64,000 nt of DNA from Candidatus Gastranaerophilales bacterium (lineage in GTDB: Bacteria; Cyanobacteriota; Vampirovibrionia; Gastranaerophilales; Gastranaerophilaceae), in the NCBI GenBank assembly GCA_944325885.1, contig CALVBT010000004.1:1-64000 (forward strand), written 5' to 3'. This document shows, piece by piece, positions 7,468 to 16,888 of this stretch (position 1 is the stretch's first letter; each line of letters starts with the position of its first letter). Under the pieces are notes generated by a model that saw nothing but the letters and a program-made list of their open reading frames with translations, did not search any database and was not told where the DNA came from. The position numbers were made by a program, and so were the translations under genes.

Positions 7468-8352
7468 ATGGATAAAGATATGCCGATAAGTGCAATTAAT
7501 ATAAGGAAAATTTCTCGTGGAGAAAGCTATTTTGACGGAGAGCACTTTGAAGGACACGGTGATAAATGGGTTGCACTTTGGGGCAATACCGAAAAATTTA
7601 CAGTAGAAAACATGAAGAAATGCATCACCTCCGGCGATATTATTTTTAAACAAGAAAACATATTAAATAAAAAATTTGCAGGAATAGTCTATCCAAAAAA
7701 TGAATTATTATCTGTGTTAAGTTTGATAGAATTAAAAGAAAATTGCAATGAATATATTTCCGCATATCCTTTATTAATAGGAATTAATAACGAGGTAAAA
7801 CTTAAGGAAGACTATTGCTGGCAAAATGGAGGAGAAGGTGAATTCGCAGTCGAAGCAGGAGATGATAGAGTTATAAATTTCTTTGATCCGTTTTATGCGA
7901 TCGATAAAGCCAATTTTAAAACAGATAAGACCCAAACAATATCACTTGCCGGACTTGCATATAGTTTAGATAAACTGAAAGAGCAAGAATTTGTTATTGA
8001 TAAAGGCGAGTTCTATAATGTTTCCAGAGATGAGTTCTTAAAAGAGAATCCGGATAAAACTGAGCAAGATTTTGAACCGCCGGTTGTAAAACTAGAGGCA
8101 GATCATTTCAGGATGCTTATACCTAAACAATATGCCTGTGAATATGAAATAGCAACTCAAATTGAAAATATAAAATATTTTAAAATACTTGGTGAAGAAA
8201 TTGTCCAATTAAAAGTAAATCTTGAACATCATGAAAATGAAAAATCCTTATATTGCAATATATATGTTTCAAAACATGTTTTGGGCAAATATAAACCTCA
8301 GGTAGGAGATGGGATAAATGCAATTATTTGGCTAACAGGATTTTTTAATTAA
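7468..8352 (+). CDS. Unknown 294-aa cytoplasmic protein in the YwqK cluster
   Basis: No family is recognised. The protein is acidic and soluble with no membrane segment. It contains a W-rich start (GDKWVALWGNTEKF), a GGEGEFAVEAGDDRVINFFD segment and a beta-rich C-terminus ending in GDGINAIIWLTGFFN. AAAGGA lies 8 nt before ATG 7468; a TTG at 7444 lacks a binding site. It follows the YwqK gene closely. The pairing suggests a toxin/immunity or regulatory partnership, without direct evidence. Confidence 0.6.
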   Translation: MDKDMPISAINIRKISRGESYFDGEHFEGHGDKWVALWGNTEKFTVENMKKCITSGDIIFKQENILNKKFAGIVYPKNELLSVLSLIELKENCNEYISAYPLLIGINNEVKLKEDYCWQNGGEGEFAVEAGDDRVINFFDPFYAIDKANFKTDKTQTISLAGLAYSLDKLKEQEFVIDKGEFYNVSRDEFLKENPDKTEQDFEPPVVKLEADHFRMLIPKQYACEYEIATQIENIKYFKILGEEIVQLKVNLEHHENEKSLYCNIYVSKHVLGKYKPQVGDGINAIIWLTGFFN

Positions 8353-8408
8353 AGTGAACTCTGCGAATTAGCATTTGAGAAGTTTAGTAAAACATACGCA
8401 ATAAAGAG

Positions 8409-8816
8409 ATGCAAATTATAGGTTTTGTAGCAATGAAAAAACACCGTATATCTAAAGCAAAAAATCAAACTTATCACTTCAAAAAAAGATGTGATGAAAG
8501 ATTGGGGGCACAAATAGATAGGAAAGCAATTCAAAAGCATATCAAAGAACAAAAGTTTAGTGAAAATTTTTATTTTCTGGATAGACAATCCAATAGAGTT
8601 ACCCGATACCGTTATAAGTTTCAAAATACGTGGTATATAATTCCTTATGACAAAAATACTCATAAAGTAATAACCATATTTGAAGATAATAACCAAGATA
8701 TTACTATGGAAACCCAAACAAAAATTATTAAACAAAGTATATCAGATAATACTATGAGCTGGCTACAAAAAATTATTCAATTTATTAAAAATATAAAAAT
8801 ATCATTCTTAAAATAA
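8409..8816 (+). CDS. Small basic protein with DUF4258-like pattern
   Basis: This 135-aa protein carries an H..KR..ER pattern (HFKKRCDERLG), a helix, and strands ending WYIIPYDKNTHKVITIF, the layout of DUF4258 and some RelE-like folds. A toxin-like role is possible but unproven. ATG 8433 (MKKHRISK) is an alternative start. It lies 56 bp after the unknown gene at 7468 and converges with 8832. Confidence 0.5.
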   Translation: MQIIGFVAMKKHRISKAKNQTYHFKKRCDERLGAQIDRKAIQKHIKEQKFSENFYFLDRQSNRVTRYRYKFQNTWYIIPYDKNTHKVITIFEDNNQDITMETQTKIIKQSISDNTMSWLQKIIQFIKNIKISFLK

Positions 8817-8831
8817 TATTGAGAAAAAAAT

Positions 8832-9503
8832 TTAAGTTTCTTTTTCTTTCAACCATATATCTAAACAAGCCAAAATATGCTGTGTAATATCTATAATACA
8901 TGAAATTGAGTCGACTAAGTGTTCATTTTCTATTTGTATCTTACCATCTTTATGTAATCCAATTCTAAATTTTATATCCTTACCCTTGTTTTCAGTTTTA
9001 TTTATCATACAAAGAAAACTTATTCCAGACATATGAATAAATTTAGATGTTTGCTGATATACTCTTAGTACCCAGTCAACTCCAAATGTTTTTTCAAATT
9101 GTTCACATAAGAACTTATCGGTCAGAAATTGTTTAATATTTTTACCTTTTTTATTTTTTATCCAAACTTGCAATTTATCAATTCTTTCTCCTGATAGAAA
9201 GGTATCAGAATATTTCGTTCTACTATCTGCATCTAACAATATTGCTGCATAAAATCTTAGCAGTACATCTAATTGCATACGAACAATAGCAAAAGCAACC
9301 AAATAATTCTCGTTTTCTATTAAATTAAGAAATGCGGAGATATTGGCTAAAGCTTTATTTGTTGCACCCATAAATATAAAATCAGTTTTATAAATAGGGG
9401 TATTTGGTTTAATATTCTGTTGGTAAATACTACATAAAAGTTCTTTTTGTCTAATTAATTCTGTTTTTAAATTCTCCATATTGACAGATTTAGCCTGGTT
9501 CAT
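8832..9503 (-). CDS. Unknown helical protein coupled to the type IIG enzyme
   Basis: This 223-aa, mostly helical protein overlaps the end of the restriction-modification gene by ATGA, so the two form an operon. The stretch FAIVRMQLDVLLRFYAAIL and the later QTSKFIHMSGI recall HEPN-like and DUF5677-type helical bundles, but no clear RxxxxH motif is present. It may be an accessory or immunity component of the restriction system; this is inferred from coupling only. Confidence 0.55.
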   Translation of the reverse strand: MNQAKSVNMENLKTELIRQKELLCSIYQQNIKPNTPIYKTDFIFMGATNKALANISAFLNLIENENYLVAFAIVRMQLDVLLRFYAAILLDADSRTKYSDTFLSGERIDKLQVWIKNKKGKNIKQFLTDKFLCEQFEKTFGVDWVLRVYQQTSKFIHMSGISFLCMINKTENKGKDIKFRIGLHKDGKIQIENEHLVDSISCIIDITQHILACLDIWLKEKET

Positions 9504-12307
9504 TTTGTTAATTCCTGATACATTTGCATTAAGCGGGCGACGGTTTCGGATTCGGTCAGCCAGCGAAATTTGCCGGTTTGTTCATCTTTTATGCGGAATC
9601 CGTATGCTTCCATAACAGCTTTGTCATTTTCCTGATGTGCTTTTCTGAGTTCAGGCGGCATTGTGAGTTCATCATACAAATCAGCAAGTGAGCAATCAGG
9701 GTATAAGGCACGGGCATCCAAAATCCCCTGTGCTGTTTTTTCGATTTTTGCTTTCTGCTCTGTAGTAGGATTGCACCAGGGGAAGTTGTTGTAGACAATA
9801 TCTTTTGAATAACGCCAATCACTCTTTAAGTAACCACCAACAGTTCTTATCCAAGCCATATGTACATTTGAATTTAAAATGCCGAAATGATATAAATTAG
9901 CATTAAAAACACAGAATAAATTATTACCAGGAATCATTCCATTATTTACATACCCCATTGGCATATACTTTCTTTTAGATGAAGAAACTAATGGAATTGC
10001 AATATATGAAGTATTCTTAAAAAGCTTACAGGGTCTAAACAAATGAGGAATATCTTTTAATTTATAAGCATCACCAGTTATTGGTGCATTTTCACGCCAT
10101 TCTTTACATGCAGAAACTCGTTTTTTTATTTCAAGTAAATTTCTTAATTCATGTGGGGAAATATCCTTTAGCCATAAACAAAAACGAGGAATATTATTTA
10201 TAAATTCTACTCCCATTGAATATGGACGAATCCACTTTTCAGCAGCAGGTTCATTTTGGAGCAACTGTTCTTTTTCTTCTAAGCTTAGTGTTAAAAAGCC
10301 ATTGTCTGTCGCTTGAAAACCTTTACAAATTTCAGGAATATTAGATAGGGCAGAACTACGACTTTCTACAAAAATATTATCTGATGCTAATAAATAAGCA
10401 TTAATATTATCAACAAGCTGCATTCGCTCATTTGTATACAATTTTCTTTTGTTATTATTCGGTGTACAGCTAAAACCTACAATCACGCAATGGACATGAG
10501 CTTTTGAATTTGATTCACTATCCCATCTAAAGGTTCTGTGTGCAAAATCAATATGAATATTAAATCTGTCAAATAATGGTTTCCAAACCCCTGCAACCTG
10601 CTCCCCCTGAGTAATTGAATTTGTCGAAACAAGAGCGGTTTTTATATTTGTATATTGCATTAATTCCGCAGATTTAAAATACCAGCCCGCGACATAGTCT
10701 ATTTTACCTGAAGTTTTGTAAGATTTACCATTTTCATCAACATAAAGAGATAAAATATCATCCTTTTGTTCTTTTGTTTGCAAAGAATACCCAACAAATG
10801 GTGGATTGCCCATTATGTAATTTAATTTTTCCTTAGGAATTATATCTTCCCAATTTATCCGTAAAGCATTACCTTCAACTATATTTGCGGAAGTTTTTAA
10901 TGGCAGAAAATCCAAATCCATATGAACAATATCTTCCGTTTTCTTCATCATTTGGGATTCTGCAATCCACAATGCCGTTTTTGCTACTGTTACGGCAAAA
11001 TCATTTATTTCAATTCCGTAAAACTGCTTTATCGAAACTTTTATCGGATTTGTAACCGCTCCTAGCGTAACTTGGCCTTTTTGAAGTTCATACAGAATTT
11101 CATTTTCGAGTTTACGAAGCGAGATATAAGTTTCTGTTAAGAAGTTTCCGCTGCCGCAGGCAGGATCTAAAAAGTTTAGGTTTGCAATTTTATTCTGAAA
11201 TTCTGCAAATTTTTTATCTCTGTTTTTATTTTCCGGTAATGCTTTAATTTCGGCAAATTCTTCATTTAGTTCATCCATAAACAGAGGATTTATGACTTTA
11301 TGAATGTTTTCGATTGAGGTGTAATGCATCCCGCCTTTTCTACGAGTTTCAGGATTTAGCGTGCTTTCAAAAACTGCACCGAAAATTGTAGGGCTGATTT
11401 CTGACCAGTCAAAGTTTGCACTTGCCTTTTCTAACAACAAAGTTCTTATTTCCTCTGTAAATTGCGGGATTTCAATATGTTCCTGAGCAAAAAGCCCACC
11501 ATTTACATAAGGAAAAGCTTTTAAATCGTCTTCCAAATAAGGATCCCTGTCTTCAGGTTTTGTGTTCAATACTGTAAAAAGTTCAATAAGTGCTTTTCTC
11601 ATTTTTGAAACATCATACTGCCGCAAGTAATCTAAGAAAATATCGTGCTTGCCAAATATTCCCGCATCTTCTGCATACAAACAAAATACCAGTCTTACAC
11701 ATAAAATATTTAGACTTTTCAATGATTCTTCATTTGTACAGTCCTTATATTGTTTTAAAAGTGCATCATATAATAATCCAACAATCTCTCCGGCCTTTAT
11801 AGAAACTTCCATTTCTTTTTTGAGATGTTCGCTGCCTGTATCAACCAAAAATGAAAGTCTGTAATATTCCTTTTCTAAATCTTTAAGTAAAATTTCCTGT
11901 GGTTCGCCGTTCGGACGTTCCATATCATAAACGCAGAATTTTTGGAAGTTACAAGTAACAACCCAGCGGGGATGTTGGGACAGTGGCAATTCTGTTATGT
12001 ATCTTTTTGCCTGTTGAAAAGGATTTAGCAAACTACCGTCAGATTGTTTAATTGCTTTATATAAATCTTTATCAGAACTTTTTTGTTCAATCAAAACCTT
12101 TGTTGCAGGAATTCTTGCATCAATAAAACTCGTATGGTCAAGGTGAACTTGGTCTTCAAAAGAAATGAATTGTTCAGGATTTTCAACACCCAAAACTTCT
12201 CTTAAAAGTTGAATCCAAAACTTTTGGCTTTCACCTTTTTCATAGCCTTTTCCTGTCCAATCTTCAACAAACTTTTTTGCTGCTGTACGTTGCTTTACTT
12301 CCGCCAT
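9500..12307 (-). CDS. Type IIG restriction-modification enzyme (MmeI-like)
   Basis: This 935-aa single-chain nuclease/methyltransferase has an N-terminal PD-(D/E)xK-type nuclease region (D63, E74, K76). A helical linker follows, then an N6-adenine methyltransferase domain with GGMHYTS before motif I, DPACGSGNF (about 380) and NPPF (about 497). A C-terminal target recognition region ends the protein. This is the layout of MmeI-type enzymes that cut and methylate through one recognition domain. ATG 12307 follows AGGAGTAAT. It is likely a cargo defence gene and appears intact. The recognition sequence cannot be read from the sequence. Confidence 0.87.
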   Translation of the reverse strand: MAEVKQRTAAKKFVEDWTGKGYEKGESQKFWIQLLREVLGVENPEQFISFEDQVHLDHTSFIDARIPATKVLIEQKSSDKDLYKAIKQSDGSLLNPFQQAKRYITELPLSQHPRWVVTCNFQKFCVYDMERPNGEPQEILLKDLEKEYYRLSFLVDTGSEHLKKEMEVSIKAGEIVGLLYDALLKQYKDCTNEESLKSLNILCVRLVFCLYAEDAGIFGKHDIFLDYLRQYDVSKMRKALIELFTVLNTKPEDRDPYLEDDLKAFPYVNGGLFAQEHIEIPQFTEEIRTLLLEKASANFDWSEISPTIFGAVFESTLNPETRRKGGMHYTSIENIHKVINPLFMDELNEEFAEIKALPENKNRDKKFAEFQNKIANLNFLDPACGSGNFLTETYISLRKLENEILYELQKGQVTLGAVTNPIKVSIKQFYGIEINDFAVTVAKTALWIAESQMMKKTEDIVHMDLDFLPLKTSANIVEGNALRINWEDIIPKEKLNYIMGNPPFVGYSLQTKEQKDDILSLYVDENGKSYKTSGKIDYVAGWYFKSAELMQYTNIKTALVSTNSITQGEQVAGVWKPLFDRFNIHIDFAHRTFRWDSESNSKAHVHCVIVGFSCTPNNNKRKLYTNERMQLVDNINAYLLASDNIFVESRSSALSNIPEICKGFQATDNGFLTLSLEEKEQLLQNEPAAEKWIRPYSMGVEFINNIPRFCLWLKDISPHELRNLLEIKKRVSACKEWRENAPITGDAYKLKDIPHLFRPCKLFKNTSYIAIPLVSSSKRKYMPMGYVNNGMIPGNNLFCVFNANLYHFGILNSNVHMAWIRTVGGYLKSDWRYSKDIVYNNFPWCNPTTEQKAKIEKTAQGILDARALYPDCSLADLYDELTMPPELRKAHQENDKAVMEAYGFRIKDEQTGKFRWLTESETVARLMQMYQELTK

Positions 12308-12483
12308 ATTACTCCTTACAAGTTTAATAATAGCATGAAAATACAAATCTTAAATGTTTTAGAAAGCTTTTATTCAACAATATAAAGACAGTCCGTAAAT
12401 TTTAAAAGTAATTATTATAGAAAATAAATATAGATAATGCAAAAATAATCCTTTTGGGTCATTGAAATCCATTCATTTTTATT

Positions 12484-12511
12484 TTAAAAGTATCTTGCAA
12501 GATACTTTTAA
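12484..12511. promoter_or_regulatory. 28-bp perfect palindrome
   Basis: The arm TTAAAAGTATCTTG is followed directly by its reverse complement. It lies in the 301-bp gap between the divergent type IIG gene and AbiEi. It could be an operator for either gene or extrude a cruciform. Confidence 0.6.
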
Positions 12512-12549
12512 TTCAGAAATAAATCATTGAAAATAATTCTTAAGAGGGG

Positions 12550-12602
12550 TTGAATTTTAATAAAAAATATGTTATAATCGGTATTATACATAATACCGAT
12601 TA
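12550..12602 (+). promoter_or_regulatory. AbiEi promoter with overlapping palindromic operator
   Basis: TTGAAT (12550-12555) and TATAAT (12573-12578) are separated by 17 bp. A palindrome with 13-bp perfect arms (12575-12602, arm TAATCGGTATTAT) begins inside the -10 box and covers the expected start of transcription. AbiEi antitoxins repress their own promoter through inverted repeats, so autoregulation is likely. Confidence 0.75.
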
Positions 12603-12608
12603 ATCAGA

Positions 12609-13505
12609 ATGAATAAGAATAAATCGACAACTCAATTAAAAATGGAAAAGAATAAAGAAAATATTCTTTCATTTTTTAATGAAAAAGTTGAATTTTATAA
12701 GATCCGCGAGCTTAGAAAGATTTATAATGAATGCATCGATAAAAAGTATATTTATTCTGTAACAACTTTTACTGCTTTTCAAAAATTTTTAATTCATAAC
12801 AATGTTTATAAAGAAAAATTTATATTAGAATTTCCGTCAAAAACATATACAAGATATTTTGTAGAAAAACCGAGTTTATATAGAGCAATACAAACTATTA
12901 GCCCAAATGCATATTTTAGCCATTATTCAGCAGTGGAATACCATAATTTGACAAATAACATTCCCAAAACAATATTTATATCATTAGAAAAATCAAAACC
13001 ATTAAAAGAACTACCTAAAAAACAACTTATTCAAGAAGAAATCAATAGAGCTTTTTATATGCCGCCTAGAATTAGTAAAAACCTTACAATTAAAGATATC
13101 TATTCAATAAATCTATTACAAAGCAAATACAGCAATAAATTAGGTATAATAGAAACAAATTATAATAATGCAAAAATTAATATAACTAATATAGAACGTA
13201 CACTAATTGATATTACAGTAAGTCCGTATTATTGCGGTGGCTGTTTTGAGGTTTTGAATGTTTATAAAAAAGCAAGGGGAAGAGTAAATATTCAAAAACT
13301 GTATGATATGTTGATAAAGCTGGATTATATTTACCCGCATCATCAAGTTATTGGGTTTTATTTAGAAAAAGCTGGGTTCAAAGAAGCTGATTTACAACTA
13401 TTTGACCACAATAAAGAACTGCGTTTTTTTGTCCAGCGAGAACTTAAAGAAAAAGAACGAAAATATAGTGAAAGGTGGAATTTATACTATCCAGAATTTC
13501 TCTAA
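12609..13505 (+). CDS. abiEi: AbiEi-family type IV antitoxin
   Basis: This 298-aa protein has an N-terminal winged-helix region (about 15-80) and an AbiEi C-terminal domain including NITNIERTLIDITVSPYYCGG and VYKKARGRVN. Type IV antitoxins of this family repress transcription and oppose the nucleotidyltransferase toxin AbiEii. The palindromic operator at 12575-12602 supports autoregulation. The cognate toxin gene is convergent and overlaps by 24 bp rather than lying downstream in one operon. Confidence 0.82.
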   Translation: MNKNKSTTQLKMEKNKENILSFFNEKVEFYKIRELRKIYNECIDKKYIYSVTTFTAFQKFLIHNNVYKEKFILEFPSKTYTRYFVEKPSLYRAIQTISPNAYFSHYSAVEYHNLTNNIPKTIFISLEKSKPLKELPKKQLIQEEINRAFYMPPRISKNLTIKDIYSINLLQSKYSNKLGIIETNYNNAKINITNIERTLIDITVSPYYCGGCFEVLNVYKKARGRVNIQKLYDMLIKLDYIYPHHQVIGFYLEKAGFKEADLQLFDHNKELRFFVQRELKEKERKYSERWNLYYPEFL

Positions 13506-14363
13506 ATCATTGATTAAGCCCAAAACATACTCAAAATAAAAATCAAAATGAGTTGGATATTTTTTGTTAGCAGCATCTGTTAATTGAACATTTCTAAAGT
13601 CATTTTCGTGAATATGGCGTTTTTCTTCAAGTTTTAATAGTAAGTTCATATCTACATCTTTTGCATCAAAAACATGTTTTAAAATTTCCCTATTTTCTTG
13701 AAGTTTAAAATCCGCCTTTTGCAAATTTTCCTGAACCAAATAAATATCCCAAAAATCTCTAGCTCTGGGTAAATCTATATCTTTCGGATTATTTCGGTAT
13801 TCTTTCATTTTTTGACAAATTGCTCTTAATTTCTCGCAAATTATCATTATCGGCGGATAAACATATATTTTATGTCCGTCAATTTCTTTTTCTTCCTTGT
13901 TTTGTGTGTATTCAAATTTGCTTATATCAATAATAAAATCTTTTTTATCAGACTGCCCAAGGGATAATGCACGATTTCTTAATTTATCAATATTATTATT
14001 GAACTGTTTATAAACATCTGTTGAAACCAATTTGAACGACAAATTATAACCGGTCATTTTTATATCAATTGGCATATGGACAGGTTTATTCTTTATCCTA
14101 AAATCAAAAGCATAATAACCTATTTTGTAGAAATTCTGGTTAAATATCTCAGGCAAATCGTTCATGATTTGTTTAATTTCTGCATCTGAAAATTCATTAT
14201 CAATAGAAAAATCAATATCTTTTGATGAACGACAATGAATTTTATAGGCAAGTTCAAGGCATGTACCGCCTTTTAATACAAGTTTATCTATTAAAATATC
14301 ATTAGAAACCAATGATATTAAAGCCAATTTTTTAATTTTTAAAAACTCATCTGTATCTATCAT
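13482..14363 (-). CDS. abiEii: AbiEii/AbiGii-family nucleotidyltransferase toxin
   Basis: This 293-aa protein has the polymerase-beta-type nucleotidyltransferase signature: GGT at 32-34 and the acidic pair D49/D51 in SSKDIDFSID. Family members modify tRNA or another substrate to stop growth during phage infection. It is encoded opposite AbiEi with overlapping 3' ends. Transcription presumably starts around 14370-14390, just beyond the ABC-3C operon end (14391), so readthrough from that operon could also supply it. Confidence 0.85.
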   Translation of the reverse strand: MIDTDEFLKIKKLALISLVSNDILIDKLVLKGGTCLELAYKIHCRSSKDIDFSIDNEFSDAEIKQIMNDLPEIFNQNFYKIGYYAFDFRIKNKPVHMPIDIKMTGYNLSFKLVSTDVYKQFNNNIDKLRNRALSLGQSDKKDFIIDISKFEYTQNKEEKEIDGHKIYVYPPIMIICEKLRAICQKMKEYRNNPKDIDLPRARDFWDIYLVQENLQKADFKLQENREILKHVFDAKDVDMNLLLKLEEKRHIHENDFRNVQLTDAANKKYPTHFDFYFEYVLGLINDLEKFWIV

Positions 14364-14390
14364 TAGATAATTATAGCATTAACAAAAATA

Positions 14391-16394
14391 TTATTCTTTT
14401 ATCCAGCTTTGCGGAACTAATCTGTTATTTAAAGTCCATTCTTTTAACGGATTAATATCATTTATACCTTCTTTATCTTTCCATACATCCGGTCCAGCAT
14501 GATCAAGGACTATTATTTGTAAATTACTATCAAATACTTTTTCTGTTTCGTATTCAGTTCCATCTTCCGCTACATTTGTAACTATTTTCTTCAGTTTATT
14601 ATCACTTATTGCTTTACTCATAATTTTAAACATCTCTTGAACGCATTCAAGATCTGAAAACCCCTTATCAATATTGTTGGATTTTTTCTCATCATTAAAA
14701 TCAAAATCTTTTGTATGTTGATAATTAACTTTAGGAAAATATACTTGACTCGGTTGGTCAAAGATAATAAAGTTAAAAACAGGTGTTTTTTTGTAGATAA
14801 AATGCTTATGAAGACCTAACATCGTTGCAATATGGTAAGCTACCCAGTTAGAACCACTTCCTGTTTCCCATAAAAAATATGACTCTGATGAATATTTATT
14901 TTTTACTTTAACTGTTAAATCTTCTTTTGAAAAAGATGCAATTTCATCAAATTCAGCGAAATTAGGTACATAACTATTCGATTTATTAACAATAGATGTC
15001 AATTGTTTTTGCCTTAGTTCATCTATGTCAAAATTAAATTTTGCAATTTCATCATTTAATTCTTCAATTTGTTGATCTAAATCATTTTTTTCTGATATTT
15101 CATTAATTATTTTTTTTGCACCACCTATAATTTTTACATACAAATCTTCAATAAGGGATTGGGTTCCAATTTTTTCTTCTAAAATATCTTTATTCTTGGT
15201 TAAAATATTTATTTTTTCGGTCTTTTCATTTATTTGTTTCCTTATCCTATTTAATTTTGATTCATATATGCCTTTCCCAAATATGTTTGCATCAATAAGT
15301 TTATCCTGAACAACTTTTAAATTATTATATAAATTATCAACATCGTCTATTACATCAGTGTCAGAAGAATTCTTTTTACAAAAATCTCTTATAAATTCTG
15401 CTATTTCCAAGCGAGAACACTTTTCTTTTAGTTGTTCTTTATTCTGTTCTTCTATACCCAACAATTCTTCAATATTGTTTCTTTCTTGTTTGAGTGCACG
15501 AACTTCAAAATGTAAAGAATCCAATTGGTTTATTAAATTGTGAATTTTATTTGCTATTCTTTCATTCGCTTCATCACTAAATTTTATATCTCCAATATTT
15601 TTTTCAGAAATTTGTTTCAATAAAATTTCTATATTTACAGTATCTGAAATGTTTATTTCTGTTTGTGAAATTAAACCATATTCAATTGCTTTATATAATA
15701 AAGGTTCTGCTGCTTCTATTCTTCTTTGTATATATGATTCATGTCTACTTTTTTGTTTTTGAAGCTCTTTTAATTTTTCCATAAGTTCTTGCTTCTTTAA
15801 GCCAGCATATAATTGTTCAGAAGTCATTGCTCCAATAGCGTAATCAAAAATCCTTCTTAAATAAAAGCGATATTCTGCAAGATCCATTTTATATAATAAA
15901 CAATTAGGATTCGCTACAATACTTTGTGTTTGAAAATTAAATGCTATGAGATCTCTAAAGCTTGGATTACCTTTATTATTTTCATGCTCATCTGCTATTT
16001 CAGAAAATGAAACTCCGAACAAATTATTTAGATAGATTTTGAACTTATCAGTATCAGTAATTTGCCATTCATTATCATCTATCTCATCAAGGCTTTTTGA
16101 AGATAAAGAGTAATGAATTGTTTTATATTTTTCCCCAGAAAACCTTTTAATTAATAGATTGTTTTCATCAAGTGATAAGTTTATTGCGTATGCACCACAA
16201 CTATTTGATATTATTCCTTTTGGAATTCTATTATGAGAAGAACACAAACAATAATCAATGATAGGTATTATTGCAGATTTTCCTGTTTGAGAAGCTCCAT
16301 GTATAATGTTTAACTTTCCTTTTTGAAAAGAAATAAATTTGTGTTCTTTTAAATCTTTTGAATATATTCCAAATTGTTGTAGTTGTACATTCAT
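14391..16394 (-). CDS. ABC-three-component system ATPase (DUF3732)
   Basis: This 667-aa SMC/RecF-like ATPase has Walker A GASQTGKS (33-40), a long coiled-coil middle (about 190-470) and a C-terminal Walker B region NFIIFDQPSQVYFP. The C-terminus (LDHAGPDVWKDK) is the DUF3732 pattern. In ABC-3C systems this ATPase works with a middle component and a variable third protein in anti-mobile-element defence. Its start overlaps the preceding stop by one base (TAATG), with AGGAG upstream. Confidence 0.83.
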   Translation of the reverse strand: MNVQLQQFGIYSKDLKEHKFISFQKGKLNIIHGASQTGKSAIIPIIDYCLCSSHNRIPKGIISNSCGAYAINLSLDENNLLIKRFSGEKYKTIHYSLSSKSLDEIDDNEWQITDTDKFKIYLNNLFGVSFSEIADEHENNKGNPSFRDLIAFNFQTQSIVANPNCLLYKMDLAEYRFYLRRIFDYAIGAMTSEQLYAGLKKQELMEKLKELQKQKSRHESYIQRRIEAAEPLLYKAIEYGLISQTEINISDTVNIEILLKQISEKNIGDIKFSDEANERIANKIHNLINQLDSLHFEVRALKQERNNIEELLGIEEQNKEQLKEKCSRLEIAEFIRDFCKKNSSDTDVIDDVDNLYNNLKVVQDKLIDANIFGKGIYESKLNRIRKQINEKTEKINILTKNKDILEEKIGTQSLIEDLYVKIIGGAKKIINEISEKNDLDQQIEELNDEIAKFNFDIDELRQKQLTSIVNKSNSYVPNFAEFDEIASFSKEDLTVKVKNKYSSESYFLWETGSGSNWVAYHIATMLGLHKHFIYKKTPVFNFIIFDQPSQVYFPKVNYQHTKDFDFNDEKKSNNIDKGFSDLECVQEMFKIMSKAISDNKLKKIVTNVAEDGTEYETEKVFDSNLQIIVLDHAGPDVWKDKEGINDINPLKEWTLNNRLVPQSWIKE

Positions 16395-16888
16395 TATAAA
16401 TTCACTCCTGTTGAGTTAATTAGTTTCATAAAAGCATCTTTATCAGCCGCATATAATTCTCCCAATTTATATGATGCTAAATATATATTGTTATTAAATT
16501 TTTCTTTTTCAAATAATACGTTACTTTTAAACTCAATATCGTTTATCTGTGATATTAATTTAGTTCGTAAACCAAATATTATACAAGTTATTGTATATTC
16601 TTTAAATGAATCAATAAGATTATGAAATGCTCCATATTTTTCTTTTTTATTAAGTATCCTGCTTGAGATTAAAGTCTCTATTGTTGTAGCACCACCACGT
16701 CCTGAAGATTTTTTAATTAATTCTCTTACCTGTTCATTCATAATCATCGGTAGTACAAGAAAAATATCAAACCATTTAGGATATTCTGCATTAATAGAAT
16801 TATAACCACTTATAAAAGCGACTATTACAAATGCTCCCAAGCCGTGATTTTGCATACTCGTACAATATTTACTGTATATATCAAGCAT
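16394..16888 (-). CDS. ABC-three-component system middle component
   Basis: This 164-aa helical protein lies between the third component and the DUF3732 ATPase. The segment LDIFLVLPMIMNEQVRELIK followed by an RILNKKEKYGAFHNLIDSF stretch fits the middle-component family of ABC-3C systems. GAGGT lies 7 nt before ATG 16888. It overlaps both neighbours, so the three proteins are probably made in fixed proportion. Confidence 0.75.
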   Translation of the reverse strand: MLDIYSKYCTSMQNHGLGAFVIVAFISGYNSINAEYPKWFDIFLVLPMIMNEQVRELIKKSSGRGGATTIETLISSRILNKKEKYGAFHNLIDSFKEYTITCIIFGLRTKLISQINDIEFKSNVLFEKEKFNNNIYLASYKLGELYAADKDAFMKLINSTGVNL

